Positions 22,848 to 35,489 of a stretch of 64,000 nucleotides of DNA are shown here, piece by piece; within the stretch, counting starts at the first letter, position 1; each line of letters starts with the position of its first letter. The notes below the pieces were generated by a model that was not told where the DNA came from, searched no databases, and saw nothing but the letters and a program-made list of their open reading frames with translations. Origin of the DNA: Halictus rubicundus (taxonomy: Eukaryota > Arthropoda > Insecta > Hymenoptera > Halictidae); contig NC_135164.1 of the NCBI RefSeq assembly GCF_050948215.1, positions 7,631,116 to 7,695,115 of the forward strand, given 5' to 3'. Position numbers and translations under genes: made by a program.

Positions 22848-23393
22848 ACCTGCTAATGTTTTATTGAGGGACCTAGTATTTTCCTGTTTGTTGGAAATCG
22901 ACACGTGATAGCGTTCGCACATCAGGATCGCCGAGGAGTGTAGAATAGTGTCTCCTGGACGATACTTGTCGCTGGAAAGACCCGCGTTGTTGACATGTAT
23001 CGAGAAGACACAGTGGCTCTGTAGAAAGGACCTGCTAATGTTTTATTGAGGGACCTAGTATTTTCCTGTTTGTTGGAAATCGACACGTGATAGCGTTCGC
23101 ACATCAGGATCGCCGAGGAGTGTAGAATAGTGTCTCCTGGACGATACTTGTCGCTGGAAAGACCCGCGTTGTTGACAAGTATCGAGAAGGAACAGTGCCT
23201 CTGTAGAAAGGACCTGCTAATGTTTTATTGAGGGACCTAGTATTTTCCTGTTTGTTGGAAATCGACACGTGATAGCGTTCGCACATCAGGATCGCCGAGG
23301 AGTGTAGAATAGTGTCTCCTGGACGATACTTGTCGCTGGAAAGACCCGCGTTGTTGACAAGTATCGAGAAGGCTCAGTGGCTCTGTAGAAAGG
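22848..23393 (+). repeat. Three head-to-tail 182-bp units containing a TACAGTG-MITE fragment
   Basis: Copies begin ACCTGCTAATGTTTTATTGA at 22848, 23030 and 23212 and differ at only a few positions, so the array is young or homogenised. Each unit contains GTCTCCTGGACGATAC, GACCCGCGTTGTTGACA and TATCGAGAAG, the right half of the MITE at 1103-1279. The rest of the unit has no other copy here. A 60-codon minus-strand frame recurs once per unit but is a repeat artefact. Confidence 0.92.
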
Positions 23394-26300
23394 AATTGTC
23401 GTGATTGATTGTAAATTTTGTTAGAGTCGTGTTATGTGAATGGAAAAGAGCCTCGTTCATCGAACCTATTTGGAAAATACAAAGACACGCGAACGAACGA
23501 GCGATTAAACAGACATAAAGGCTTTCAAGTTGGCCAAGCAGTCGGAGGCTCGCAGTATATCGTTTACCTCCGCGGTGTGAAAACGTTACAGAAAGTTATA
23601 AAAATATTCCTCCAATATTTTCGTAAGAGGAGACCACGTGTACCGAACGGGTTTCTCGGTATAGCGGCGTCGAGGACCTTTTGGATTTTCGTATGCGAAA
23701 CCGTGACGCGACCACTTTGGCACGGATCCAAATCTGTAGAGGTGCTCGAACCTAAGCAAATCGCAACGGTTCGTGATCCCGAAGGTGTGCCTGAAGGGGA
23801 ACGTTTCATTCGGCTTCGGGAACCTGAAGTTCGACACGGGGGCCTAAAAATGGAAACCTGGGGCACACGCGTTGTCGAGGTGGCCGTGAAATCACGAGTT
23901 AAGCCAACTATAATAGTCCTTTTTCGAATATACCACCAAGTTTATTCGCATTGCCGGTGTATATTCGAAATTATGAGCGGCTTCTTAATAATATTGATGC
24001 CGACAATCGTACAGTCATATTCAAGTCTTGTTTGATAAAAATAAAAACGTGGAACTGCACGAAATATAGGTGAAATAGAAAGTTCCTTTTCTCATCAATC
24101 ATTTTCATGGATTAGAAAAAATATATTCACACTCTTGACTGTTTTTAAGCTTTCTAAAATTTTGCTATCGATGCATATAGATGTATTTATTAAGCTATAG
24201 AACTGTAGCGTCTACTATTGGATATCGTTGGTTGCACGAGGATCCTGCGACAAAGAAAATTAATAAAAAATGTGTAACTCAAATAATGTACAAATGCAAA
24301 ATGTAGAATTTCAAATGAAATCTTCATATTCATTTGCTTCAGAAAATGAGTTGCTTATGAAACATATTCATAATATGTGTATAGTCTATTTTTACTATCT
24401 TCCATGCGATTGTGTCACCCGCTTCACTTTTCATATTTTCAACTTTCGTTTGACTCCCAATATATTCTAGTAATAAGCTTTATGAAAAAAGCCTCTGCTT
24501 ACTGCACGAAGCCCGCCATGGTGTTCCCCTAACTGAAAGAAGCCGGACATTTTCTGAACACTCGATATCCACCACACGTGCGCACTATGTTTTATGTAAT
24601 TGATCCGTCACTGTGTCGCAATTCCCATTTTTCTTTTCAACACGAAATTTACCCTGTCCAATCTTAGCTGAAGCCTTTGCTGAAGACTTCTAGAAAGTTC
24701 CGTTTCCAGTGGCCATTATTTGATGATAAAGATTCACTACAATAATATATAAGATTCACAATTTGATGAATATACAAAAACAATTTGATCAAAATTGCAT
24801 TTGAAATCTGAATGTGTGTAAGGAAAATTTGTTTACGGAAACTGTAAAAGCACCAGAATCTTTTTTGCCACAAAATCGGCAACTTTTCGAGAGTTGCGTT
24901 ACATTGGTATCTGAAGTAATTCGTTTCGATAAATTCATACGCTAATACGGTTTCTCATTACGACGCAGTTCGTGTGTCGTAGAACCGTCCTCTCAGTTTT
25001 CGCCATTTCATTTTTCGCTTGAGCTCAATGTCATCGCCCGAAATAACCCCCTGGTGTTCCTACGGGAGGAAGACGTTGCGAGTCGCAGATATCCTTCTGT
25101 ACGATGCCTCTCGTGGCAGTTAACTAATTAATATTCGCAAAATAGAATTCTATTATTATTCTCAACAAAACGTTCAAGAAACGTCACCTTAAAATTGCCG
25201 GTCTTAAGATTTCTGACAACCTACTTTAAGCTTGACAATTCTTCGAAACACGGTAATGTAGAAGCCTCATTTTCCTAGGAAATGACACTCGTAGTCGTGA
25301 AATAGAGGGGTACCACATTTCCTAAAAAAATAAATGTTTCCTATTTTCATAGTTGTGTGGCAGCATAGGCTAAAGGTTTAAAACAGTTACGGTGTACAGA
25401 TTGTCTAGAAAAAATTCTAGTTCTTTATTTATGAGCTTTTTAAATGTATTTTTGGACGTACTTCTTGCACACCGGTGTCGTTTTTAACGCAACGACTAGT
25501 CTGTGGATTTTATGCATTTATCACGAAAATGAGTGGTTGAAATAAGAATTTTATTTTACGCAAGAATCTACAGTCTAACTATTTTATTCAATATTCAAAA
25601 TTTTCTACAATGTTTATGCCACAAATAGGTGTCGATTTTCAAATATTCAAGGAAGTAAAAATCTATAGCAATCTTGCTATTTGTTAACAAGAATATCTAC
25701 AGAATCTTGAAGAGGAATACAAAGTAATTTAATAGTTAATTTAATCACCGGAGATTAGGTAATGCAATGACAATTTCTCACTTTGGGTCAAAGTAGACCC
25801 GGGCCCTACGATCAGTGTTATCACTGGATCCATGGAACTTATTAATTTATGATTATCCAGACTATAAAGATGACTTTATGGGGAATTGTTCAATAAATCT
25901 ATTTCTTGAGATCTATACCACAATAACAATCGCAATAAATTTGATTCAATACATTTCTGCCATTTATACACAGTCAAATACAACAGTGATTTTCAGTGCT
26001 TCGTAAATCAAGCGTCAATTAATCTAGTGAGACTCTATTTCACTATTATGGACCTGTTGTTCGCCTATAACTGTCCCATTGAGCAAACTTTGCGGCAGAC
26101 AGAATGGCGCCCGCCGGTGCCTGCTCTGCCCGCACGGGCAACAGCCAAACGGGACTGGTCTACAACGTCAAAACGAAATTCTTCCAAGGCCACGACGTCC
26201 ATCCAGAACGATCTTCAAAAGTGAAGAGGAAAAAATATCGTGCTATCGGTGTCGGATAAGAAAGCGGCTCGGAATACTCAAAGCTGAAGAACATTATGGT

Positions 26301-27610
26301 TCCCCCATGGATCCTCTTCTATCCCGATTACGAGTGACGTCAGACGCCGTTAAAGCCGAAGCCGAGGCCAAAGTATTTCGAAGACTAGAGTGCCAGGGCG
26401 TTTCCAAGTAGCCTTAAAGTCTGACGACGTGCAGCGTGTCACGTGAGACTTTTCGAGACTTTCAAGGGTGCGTTGCTCGCATGACTCGCATGAGTCGCAT
26501 GAAAGAAATGGTGCACCGACGCGCGCGTCCCCTTGTCCCCGAGGTGTCAGTTGGCGACACCGGATTACCTGAGGACGCACGCCGAATCGCGTAAGGTAAT
26601 CGAGCCTCGATCGACGTCGTTTTGATGAACGAGCTGCAGCACGCAGCGACGCGTTCCTGCGCGTCGCTTTTGGACTCGGGATTCTTTCGAGTCGCGAGCA
26701 AAAGTTGTATCACGGCCACGGTCTTGCTAGCGAAACGTCCGCTAACAAGGAAACATGACGCTCACCGAGCCTCTGCGATAACTGTTTTAATCTCTTTTCG
26801 ATTCCTTACACCTCCCTTCCTTTATTCGCTCCTGACGCCTTTAGTATCGCGTGTTCCTATTTGCGAACCACCGATGGAACAGCATTTTCGCTCTCTCGGC
26901 CATTCATTCCGATAAACTATTATTATATCAAATGAACAGTCCAATGCGAAAGTCAATGTTTTTGTCAAAGGTTCAAAAATATAATTTTAGCATGGCTTGC
27001 ATTAGATAAACGTAACATCGTTCGGTGTTTCGTAGAACTTTTATTTAATTCCCCATTATCAACTGCATCGACCTGCACCATTTTTGCATTAAATCCAGCA
27101 ACAAATGCGTTATGGTGTTATTTCCGAAAGGTCAAAGCGTTGAAATTTTAACGCGTCAGAGTGTATTTACGGTAGGCAATATATTACTGTGCACAAGGAT
27201 GTGTTAAGATACTTCTATCGAAAATTGATGAGCTTGAACTTTCTACAGAAGAAACGACCCAGTTTTCCGAAGCGTCTCGTTTATCGACCTGGTTCGGATA
27301 AATGGAATCCTACTGCAGCTCTAAAGCGAAGTAGCGTATGAATCCTGCGTCAAAGTCTGTGAAATATGCATGAATATCCGTGCGAAACAATCCTTTAGGA
27401 TATACCTGTCCGCGTCAAGAACGCATTACCATAGCGCAGCGTCTATCTTTAAAACAGAATACATTACGGTGAAACGATGCTCCAGCTAGATACAGCTCTT
27501 TATAATGCAAATCATTGCAAAGGGTGTTTGGATATTAATGTGGGCCATTGCAGATTTTAGCTAAGAGTTTCCTAACTTCTACTTGGGCAACTATGGGCAA
27601 GAAATGCGGA
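23394..27610. other. Long stretch without a recognised gene
   Basis: A 205-codon plus-strand frame (23418-24035) has balanced composition around 23540-23900 but no recognisable domain. 24060-26000 is AT-rich; 25498-25578 has TAGTCTGTGGATTTTATGC and an inverted CAGTCTA and may be a short deletion derivative of the TAGACTGCGG element. 26080-26900 is GC-richer, including a 51-codon ATG frame (26104-26259) I cannot identify. 26960-27610 shows nothing. Confidence 0.4.
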
Positions 27611-28110
27611 TAAACTTTACTTCAGAAAATCAGAAATTTAACATTTTTGATTATGCAACTCTGTAGATTTTGGCGAGAAAATGCTGAATATCCAAGTTTC
27701 AATGTTAGGTATTCACTAGTTCGAAAGAAAGATGTGCGACTTTCAGCGTTTTTGGCAGATAAGGGCGCCGCCATATTGGTATGTACTCAGACATCGTCCA
27801 ATGAGCGAGAAAGCTGGTCGGAATTAGGTTTGTCGACTACGCTAGCTAATCTATGTTATCGACGTCACCGTGTGCTTGCACTGCCATCTAGTGGCTCCGT
27901 TCGTGAGACGACGCGCGACGCTGAGTACATACCAACATGGCGGCGCCCTTACCTGTCATAAGCGCTCGAAATCGCTCAAGGTAATACGCATAACTGTTGA
28001 ACCAGTGAATTCCTAGCATCGACACTTGGATTTTCGGCATTTTCCCGCAAAAATCTACAGGATTGCGTAAAAGAGAGTTAAAAATTTCTGGTTTCCTCAG
28101 GTAAAGTATA
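27611..28110. mobile_element. Long-inverted-repeat (foldback-type) element, family F copy 1
   Basis: The arms start TAAACTTTACTTCAGAAAAT and end ...CTCAGGTAAAGTATA; both carry a GTAGATTTT-GC/G-GAAAATGC-GA block and CCAAGT inward of it. A second, inner inverted repeat (GGGCGCCGCCATATTGGTAT at 27770 against ATACCAACATGGCGGCGCCC at about 27930-27950) surrounds a unique 110-bp core. Partial relatives are at 33888-34047 and 45823-45925. No TSD is assigned. Confidence 0.7.
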
Positions 28111-31100
28111 ACTATAAATGCTTGTGTAGCTATCTTAAGGAGGTTCCAGCAGATACTTTACTCGTGAACTTTGCTTCGTAAGCGTCATTAAACCAAAAAA
28201 GACAAGAAAATAAGTATCTCTGATGCTTGTCATTAAGTTTTTGACGAAGTTGAAAATTTGGTTTTTGGGCCGCGTTTTGGCGACTCCAGCGGCCTGTGCG
28301 CCGGTGCGGTGGCGCGGAATGCCGCGAAAACGCAACCGCATGAATTAGCGAGCGCGGCGCGTGCACGCGCGCGCCTTCGCGAAAGAGATTGGCCACTTAA
28401 GTGCCCGGCAAAGTATCCGGCGGGCTGCGTATAAATTTCCGCCCTCGCCCACCGGGGCGAATTTGCATTTTCGCCGCGCGTCGAATAATTTATCTCGGCG
28501 AGATTACTTTGTCGCGGCGCGAGAACCGCGCGTGGGACCGAAAAGAACCAACGGCCGGCCGAGAATGGTAAAAGGGAATATTATTCGCGAGCGATCGGAC
28601 GCGGATGGAAGTCTATGTCCCGGGGATGGCTTAATCAGCCGAGGAACGGATCTCGTCTGGAACGGTCAACGTTTTTCTCAGTTTCAAATTCATTCCAGGC
28701 GGGAATCCCGCGACCTGTTTCATTTGGAACAAACACAGTGAGCGGTTAAATTATTGCAGCCACGATGCGAAAACCACAGTGTGAACCATTTCTTGTCCAT
28801 GTAGCGTATATTACAGGCGACCTTTCTAGTTTTAATTTTTTATTTTATTTTAAAATTCGCACTTCGATTTCGAAATGGTCTAGTCACTTTTCGTACACCC
28901 TGTATCACTTGCAGGGTTGCCAAACGTATATACGCTATACGCAAGTATTGATACGTGGAAAAGGTGAGCGAATCAAACATCGTATCGGCGAGATAATAGT
29001 AATCCAATGATAAAACTTTGTTGAGTCTACTGATTTCTTAATGAAACTTTTATCAACATATTCTCGATGCTTTTCTGGTTGAAACGATACCAAACACGAC
29101 ACGATTTGGATCATATGTGCTTGTTCAATTCACGATGCAGAGGTACCTCGATTATCCGTACTCTAATCAGTGAAACATGCGTGTTCGAACAATAGAACAG
29201 TTACTTACCTGTAATGCTAGATTAAATCTTTTTTTATTTGTACAACGATCGCTTTTGAAAGATTTTCATTTAACATTTGATTGTTTTAAATATAGCATCG
29301 TTACTCTAAAGTGTTTCTACCATGATCACACACTGTACAGGGAAGAGATTGCTGCGTACAGACTGTTAATGTGGATTTAGTGTTTTTACCAGCGTGAGTC
29401 AGTCATGAATGATTGTCAGTAGGCTGTGCAGTAAGGGATTGTTAGATCTTGAATATGATAAGTTACTTTGTTGTATGTTAATGAGCATCCCGAAGATTTA
29501 AGTGCGATGGATGGTAATTATTGAGAACGAATGGTAATGATAGTGATATCAATGGTAAATTATCAACAATGAAGCTGTGTAACATGGTAATTTTATTTTC
29601 TGTATGAATGTATGCATTTCGCGTGCATATGTATAACCAACCATAAGTGACGGTTCAATTACAAAGAAAGCAATCTGTCATTTCGAACAAAGGATCAAAA
29701 GTCGAAAATCGAATTAACTGATCAATGTAAATTAATATATAAAAATGGTGTATATGTGCGATCGCTCTAATTTCAATTTTTTATCAGTTTTGTTTCAATC
29801 AGTTTGCTACAGTTAACTGCGAGTACAATGCAATCTCTATCGGCGATTTTTTTTTTAGGAATCATTTATACTTTCGTACTACCAACCTACTTGTCAAATG
29901 GGACCACGCGATTCCAGCCTCGGTTACGTTCTGACAAGCAGGGAAAGCGAAAATGGCCTCTCCACCAGCTGTCACTGGATACTTTTATCTCATCCTGCGC
30001 CTTGTTATGTATTATCTAGTCTTATTCCATTGCATTATCATTGAAAACACATTTTCTTCAACATGGCATTGCTAAAATTAGTATTACGACGAATTCTAAA
30101 ATTTTAATGGTCCAATAAGAGGATTAACGTCGATCTTGAAGAAACAATTTCAGAAACATGTCAAAGAAAATTAATACGTAAGGATTTGCATGAATTTAAC
30201 GAGATGTTAAATTGATTTTAGTATTAGACAATTGTCTGATAAGTATTATAATGGTACTTTCACTCTTATGACAATGCTAGAGTGGCTACTTCTAAAATTG
30301 CTTGAACGTTCTTCTCGACAAACATAAAAATAGCTACATTTTTCCAGCTTCTCGAATAATTGTTGAAACTATATGGTACAATATTATTGCACGTTGTAGA
30401 AAATTTGTAGTATTGCCATAAGGGTTGAAAAAAAAACCGTAAAATAATATTTTTATTTGAACGCCAATGTTGGTTGCGTGAATTCAATCGCAAGGGTCTG
30501 GTTTCTGACACATAATACACACTTGCAATAACATTGCATTCAGATCGCAGTGAACGAGCTGCGGTGATTCGCAGAATCGTGAAAACGAACGTAACCTACA
30601 TACCTCGCCGACGATTGAATTCACAAATCGTCACCGTTCCCATCTTCCGGGTCTGTCCGATAAAAAAGGATCACGGGCAGATCTATGTAGCCCTGGATCC
30701 GTGGATCCGTTCCTCGGCGACGATACCGAAGAAACGAGGAACAGATGCTCTCGCGCGCACCGAAATAGAAGCGGCGAACGCTCGAGATATACAGGGTGAT
30801 CGGTAACTGATGGCACAACCGACCAGGTTGAAAGGTCTCTTTTTTGGTAGGCCATCGAATGGCGCAAATTAGAGTAAAATATTGTAATTAAAAATATTAT
30901 AAAATATATTATAGAATAAAATATTAGAATTCCAGGGCAGATTTGACCCCCAAACCCGGCTATAGTCTTTCGCGTTTTAAACCATTGTGCGTCGCGTGAA
31001 AGACACTCTATTTCACGATGGCCACGCTCGACGGCAAACCCCGAGATTCGTGGGATGAAATTGTAACTTCGACCGGGGAAAGTGGAACGTTTCGAGGAAA

Positions 31101-31661
31101 CGTTCGCGCGAATCGACCACGCCGCTCCTGTTTCTTCTCGAGAACGTTTTCGCGGGAGAAGGAGAGGGGAGGGGGAACTTCCATCTCGCAGCTGCTGGTT
31201 TTCATTGGACACTTTGATCTTTGTTAATTTAGAACGTTCGCCGGAGCGCGCGCGCGCGCGATCACCTTCTTTTTCTTGCGAAACAGTTTTTACTCTCTAC
31301 GAACAGCCAGATGAAAAGGAAAAGAAATCTTATCTTTCCTCTGTACGCCGTGATTTGTTGTCCTCGCCATTTTGCTTTCTTTCGCACGATTATCCCCCCC
31401 CCCCTTTCTCTTTTAACTAGAAATTATCTCTTCCGACGTAAATCGCCGACAAAGAGATGTATTTGCGGAATTGAGAAATCGCTCGGCACTGTGTAGCCGT
31501 GACTGTTGTTAACTATGGGGAAAACTAATTAGGAGAATCGTTCCTAATTCGCGGAAAAATGTAAACGTTGATCGATCGTGCTTTATCTCAAAGAAGCTGT
31601 TACATTCTCTGAGATCTTACAACTAAAAAGTTCATTGACCTTCTCGAAAGAAATTCCTAAA
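28111..31661. other. Non-coding stretch, mixed composition
   Basis: 28250-28740 is CpG-rich. 28750-30500 is AT-rich, with a 63-codon ATG frame (29828-30019) whose start is hydrophobic. 30788 has ATATACAGGGTGATCGG, resembling a MITE terminus. 31000-31480 is GC-rich with (CG)n at 31246-31260 and an 11-C run at 31394-31404. No gene is supported. Confidence 0.4.
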
Positions 31662-31796
31662 TACAATTCTCGATATATGTCAACAACACAGGTCTTGCGT
31701 CGTGCATCGTCCAGGAGGCATGCCCCGCGGTAGTGGGGATAGTTCCGCGACGTTTATCACCGAGGCCTTGGCGACAAATACAGAGAAGTCACTGCA
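31662..31796 (-). mobile_element. TACAGTG-family TA-target MITE, copy 3 (diverged ends)
   Basis: Runs from TACAATTCTCGATATATGTC to AGAGAAGTCACTGCA. The body (GGTCTTGCGTCGTGCATCGT, CCCCGCGGTAGTGGGGATAG, CCGCGACGTTTATCACCGAG) matches the reverse complement of 1103-1279. Both terminal TAs are mutated or degenerate, suggesting an old insertion. Confidence 0.7.
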
Positions 31797-31837
31797 ACAC
31801 GTTTTCCTCCGGTGATCAACCAGCCACGGCCCTTTAA

Positions 31838-32094
31838 CCCTTTGCACTCGAAGCTATTTTACCTCCGAAAGGAAACATTTCTTCCAACCTAGAATATTTC
31901 CCTATATTTGAATGATTATTCTTATTATTATTAGAATATTTCCCTATATTTGAAATGATGCAATTTACTCGTCGAATACTGAAGTGTTTAGTAATTTATT
32001 GAATACAAATACATTTAACAATGCAAAACATATTTTGAATAATGATACAGCAATTTTTAGTGGTGCCTTACAGTCGCCATTCGACTGCCAAGGG
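31838..32094 (+). mobile_element. TTAA-target MITE, family B copy 3
   Basis: TTAA (31834-31837, 32095-32098) flanks CCCTTTGCACTCG and a diverged right end (CGACTGCCAAGGG). Inside, AGAATATTTCCCTATATTTG is duplicated 50 bp apart. The body resembles 6767-6990 (TTTAGTAATTTATTGAATAC, TAGTGGTGCCTTACAGTCGCC). Confidence 0.8.
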
Positions 32095-32098
32095 TTAA

Positions 32099-33029
32099 CT
32101 TTACTTGTCCGGGATGAAATTGATGCTTGAATGTTTTACGAAACGTCAAAATACCATCTCAACGTAATACTAAACAATTGAAACGGCTGAAATGACTCCT
32201 CAGCTTCGCAATTAATAAATTGTGCTGCGTAACGAAAATGCCGGAACGTTTTCGCCGAGGCACGGGGATACAAGTTCGCGGCAACTTCGAAGACGCGTCG
32301 CAACAAAAGTGCAAGTATCCTCGTGGAGATGGCACGTCGACGTAAGAAAAAAAACAAAAAGAATTCCGTACAATTTTCCTTGACAGTGACACGGACAATG
32401 ACACGGACGGAGGACCGTGAAGAGAAAGAAACCTCACGTGAACGTGAACTCACGTGACTGTGTTCCTATCGCTTATCCTCGTCGGGACGTGGCTCCGCGA
32501 GGTACGTTGTGCCCCGTGTAATCAGATAGATGTAACGACATCGTTTGTCATTACGAACCAGTTGTAACGGCCTCAAAATTGATCGGTACATCATACCCGC
32601 GATGCACGCGGCCTGGTATCGCCGCTTTGTTTAACCGATACAAACAGAATCGTCGATGACGAGGCCGTCTTTCTATCGCGCGACTTTTATCGCGTTCAGA
32701 TCCTCAAATATTTATGTCTGAAAACCTTCCCGCAAAACATGCCGTCCTTCCCTCGGGTACAAGCGTACTGTCTTCCCGCTGACAATATTTTTCATGAATT
32801 ACACCGTGAAGTATTTTTTTATCCGGATTTCCCGAAAAGTTACAACTGCGTCGCGGAAAACTGTTCCGAACTTGTACGTTGTAAGAATTTCTACATTTTC
32901 TATAAATAAATTGGGCCAACTGTTTACATTACTCCAGAGAGTTTTATTTTATATGTAATCAAATTAAAGTTGCACGATTGGAGACCTCGGTGCGATAGAA
33001 AAATTTATATTTAAGAAACTTAAAACAAT
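32099..33029. other. Non-coding stretch
   Basis: Overlapping minus-strand frames at 32136-32453 are unrecognised. The remainder is ordinary AT-rich DNA. Confidence 0.4.
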
Positions 33030-33233
33030 GGGATGCCTAGAAGCTAAGACTAATAAAAGAAGATTGTTATTTTATTCAACGCTACTGGATTGAAATAGAA
33101 ATTTATTTTATTTCTTAGTATGTTTAGTGGGTTCGAAATAATATAACAGTATTTTTAAATTCTTCTAATGTTTTTTACTGTTTTAAAGTACACCTACCCA
33201 TTTTCGTGATAAATTAATAAAATCCGCAGTCTA
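33030..33233 (-). mobile_element. TAGACTGCGG-type TA element without insertion
   Basis: The right terminus AAAATCCGCAGTCTA (33219-33233) is the inverted form of the family end. The body (TAACAGTATTTTTAAATTCT, CTAATGTTTTTTACTGTTTTA) matches the reverse complement of 6995-7080. The TTAA MITE found at 6.8 and 21.2 kb is absent, so this represents the empty element. The left end is degenerate. Confidence 0.6.
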
Positions 33234-33887
33234 TTTATGAACCGTCTAGGAAAAGTGTTGCTTTACATATTACGAATCATATTACAATCAGGCAACAGGC
33301 ACATAACGAAGGAAATAGATTAATTGATCAGGTATTCGCGACGATTGTCAGAACAGATTGACCGGCAATATTACTCAGAAGCACGCACGCATTTCTCTTT
33401 CATTCGAACTGGATCTTGAGAAACACATCTGCATCCTGTCCGGTCATTTAATTCGAATCAATTCTTTAAATGTCAAGAACGGAATCGACCCCTAAGTGAC
33501 TAATTGCATACACAACGAACGTCGTACGTGCCATCAACGCTGGGTTAGGTCTGGGTAACGAGACTATCTCTTATTATCATCGGTTCGACGTTAGAAGGAT
33601 GACAAAAGGCCGGTGGCTCGAAGATAGCGTCACAAAGTCACCAGTCGAAGATCAAGCGAAAAGAGATTATGCACTCGTACATTAAAAGGCCAGTCACGTA
33701 GGCACGTTGCTTGAAACAATAGTACACGTAACTGTGACGTTTAAGACAAATTACTGATCAATTCGAGTATCACAAAATTATGCAAGCGCAAAATTAGACT
33801 CCGGATTTGACGTATTTATGACAAAAACTGTAAAGGCGCTCGAAGAATTTTCGACATATTAAAATTATTCATTCATCAAAATTGTTC
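33234..33887. other. AT-rich non-coding stretch
   Basis: Nothing recognised. Confidence 0.4.
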
Positions 33888-34047
33888 ATTACTTCACCTT
33901 GGAAATAACACTACTTTAAACACGCATAACTTTTGAACCAGCAAATTCCTCGCGGTAAAACTTCGATTTTTGGAATTTTCTCGCCAAGATGTATAGGATT
34001 ACATATCATAAAGTTAAAAATTTCTGGGTTGCCAAGGTGAAGTTTAA
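33888..34047. mobile_element. Inverted-repeat element, family F copy 2 (short)
   Basis: ACTTCACCTTGG (33891-33902) faces CCAAGGTGAAGT (34032-34043). The body ACTTTTGAACCAGCAAATTC...TCTCGCCAAGATGTATAGGA...AAATTTCTGGG matches the right arm of 27611-28110. It looks like a solo arm with terminal repeats. Confidence 0.6.
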
Positions 34048-34946
34048 CCCCCGTCTAGGTATAAAATGAAAAAAGGCTACAAGGACAAAACAGGATAGGT
34101 CAATTAAAATGCAGTTTCAGCAAAGGAAAGAATTCATGAAAGCGATACTATAGCGTTAGAGCGATACTATCGACGCGTGGTCAAACGAGGTTACTCGGAA
34201 GTTCTGTCCGAGTTTGCGATCGGGCCTTCGAAATCTAAATTTAATGAGATCCTCCTAACAAGGTCGGCTATTTGTAAAGCGGACGTAACGGAAGTGAAGC
34301 CGAGGATCCTCTATCGCGGGCCACGTAACGAAAAAAGAAAAAATTGCCAAGTTCAACGTCGTTTATCAGCGTCGTTAGTTGTTACGTCTGTGGACCGCTC
34401 GGTTTGACAACGGGAACCGTGCCGAAACGGCTTTCGGAATCGTAAAACAGCATCGGGCACACATTATGGGAAGCCTTGGTCGACGTGACACCGCAACTGA
34501 AAATAGTGGCCCGTGGAAAACGAATGGGCTGTTTATCGGCAAACGTCGATAGCGCCCCGAAAGTGGACCGAAGGTTGCTTAGATTACAATCCATCGTAAG
34601 AATTGAAGGACGCGAACTTTTGCCCGGAAATAAATCAGAGGTAAATATACACACCTAGCTGCAATAATAATCCCGCGTGTGCGTGCCCACGGAAACACGC
34701 ATGAAAAGAAGTCGACGCGACGGTGCGTAGAACTTGCCGAAGAAGCCTTCACCCACTTTCCCTGTGTGCGTCTTTAGATGGGAAATATGGCTGCTCGGCT
34801 CCGTTGTACAACATTAATTTCGACCTGTGACGACCATGCCTAGCACCGCTTTTTGTTTCAAATATTTTTCGAGCATAACAAACGAGTTACGCTCATTTCT
34901 TTTAAATAGAAAGAAAATATTGCTTTCTGGCATCAACTTTTCAGCA
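34048..34946. other. Non-coding stretch
   Basis: Short plus-strand frames at 34177-34407 and 34476-34658 are unrecognised; otherwise nothing. Confidence 0.4.
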
Positions 34947-34950
34947 TTAA

Positions 34951-35152
34951 CACTAGGTTTACGGAGCACTAAAAATGACTATTTTACATTACTTTACAAA
35001 AATAACAAAATTTGTGGCCATCTTTTTAATAATATATATCCAAGGAAATCAATTTGTTAAATGATTCCTCATGGATGCATCCTTACAATCTCAATATTCG
35101 TAAATTAAAAATATTAGAATCCGTCATTTTGACGGGTCCCGTAAATCTAGTG
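34951..35152 (+). mobile_element. TTAA-target MITE, family E copy 1
   Basis: TTAA (34947-34950, 35153-35156) bounds CACTAGGTTTACGG and the inverted end CCGTAAATCTAGTG. The interior contains GTGGCCATCTTTTTAATAAT and CGTCATTTTGACGGG. Same family as 37047-37315 and 41286-41497 and the founder of the 11-kb minisatellite. Confidence 0.85.
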
Positions 35153-35302
35153 TTAAATATACTTAATTTGCATCATTAGTGTATATGCACGCTCAATATT
35201 CCTGGTCACTATCACCGGAGCGTATATATACGCGCAATTAATTTTTTCTTATAATGCTGAAATATGAAGTTCATTTTTGTACTTAAGTACAATAAAAAAA
35301 AA

Positions 35303-35489
35303 AAGTTTGCGCATCTTTATGCAAAATAAAAAGCATCGATTGCAAGTCGCTGGAGCTAAATAGGAAATATCCTTGATTGGCAAGTTTAATGTGACGAAAG
35401 GAAGATATTAACCCTCTTAAAGTCTTCTAATCTCTTCGGTGTTTCGATGGCACTCAGGTTTGCCATAAACGCGTAAAATCTGAAGTCTA
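35303..35489 (+). mobile_element. TAGACTGCGG-type TA element, diverged
   Basis: The left GCGCATCTTTATGCAAAATA and right ATAAACGCGTAAAATCTGAA-GTCTA match the ends of 58334-58535. The terminal bases are decayed. The interior is not closely related. Confidence 0.5.

Noticed and set aside
22922..23286. Repeated 60-codon minus-strand frames
   Set aside because: They are the same frame read in successive 182-bp repeat units and are partly transposon-derived.
23418..24035. 205-codon plus-strand open frame
   Set aside because: No domain or motif I recognise, uneven composition along its length, an equally open minus strand, and no supporting promoter or splice context.
25855..25905. Possible second half of the SAM domain (minus strand QFPIKS)
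   Set aside because: The frame hits a stop within three codons and has no acceptor at the required phase.
26104..26259. 51-codon ATG frame with a basic tail (starts MAPAGACSARTG, then TGLVYNVKTK)
   Set aside because: A faint resemblance to histone deacetylase TGLVY...HPER motifs does not hold up beyond a few residues; spacing and catalytic residues are absent.
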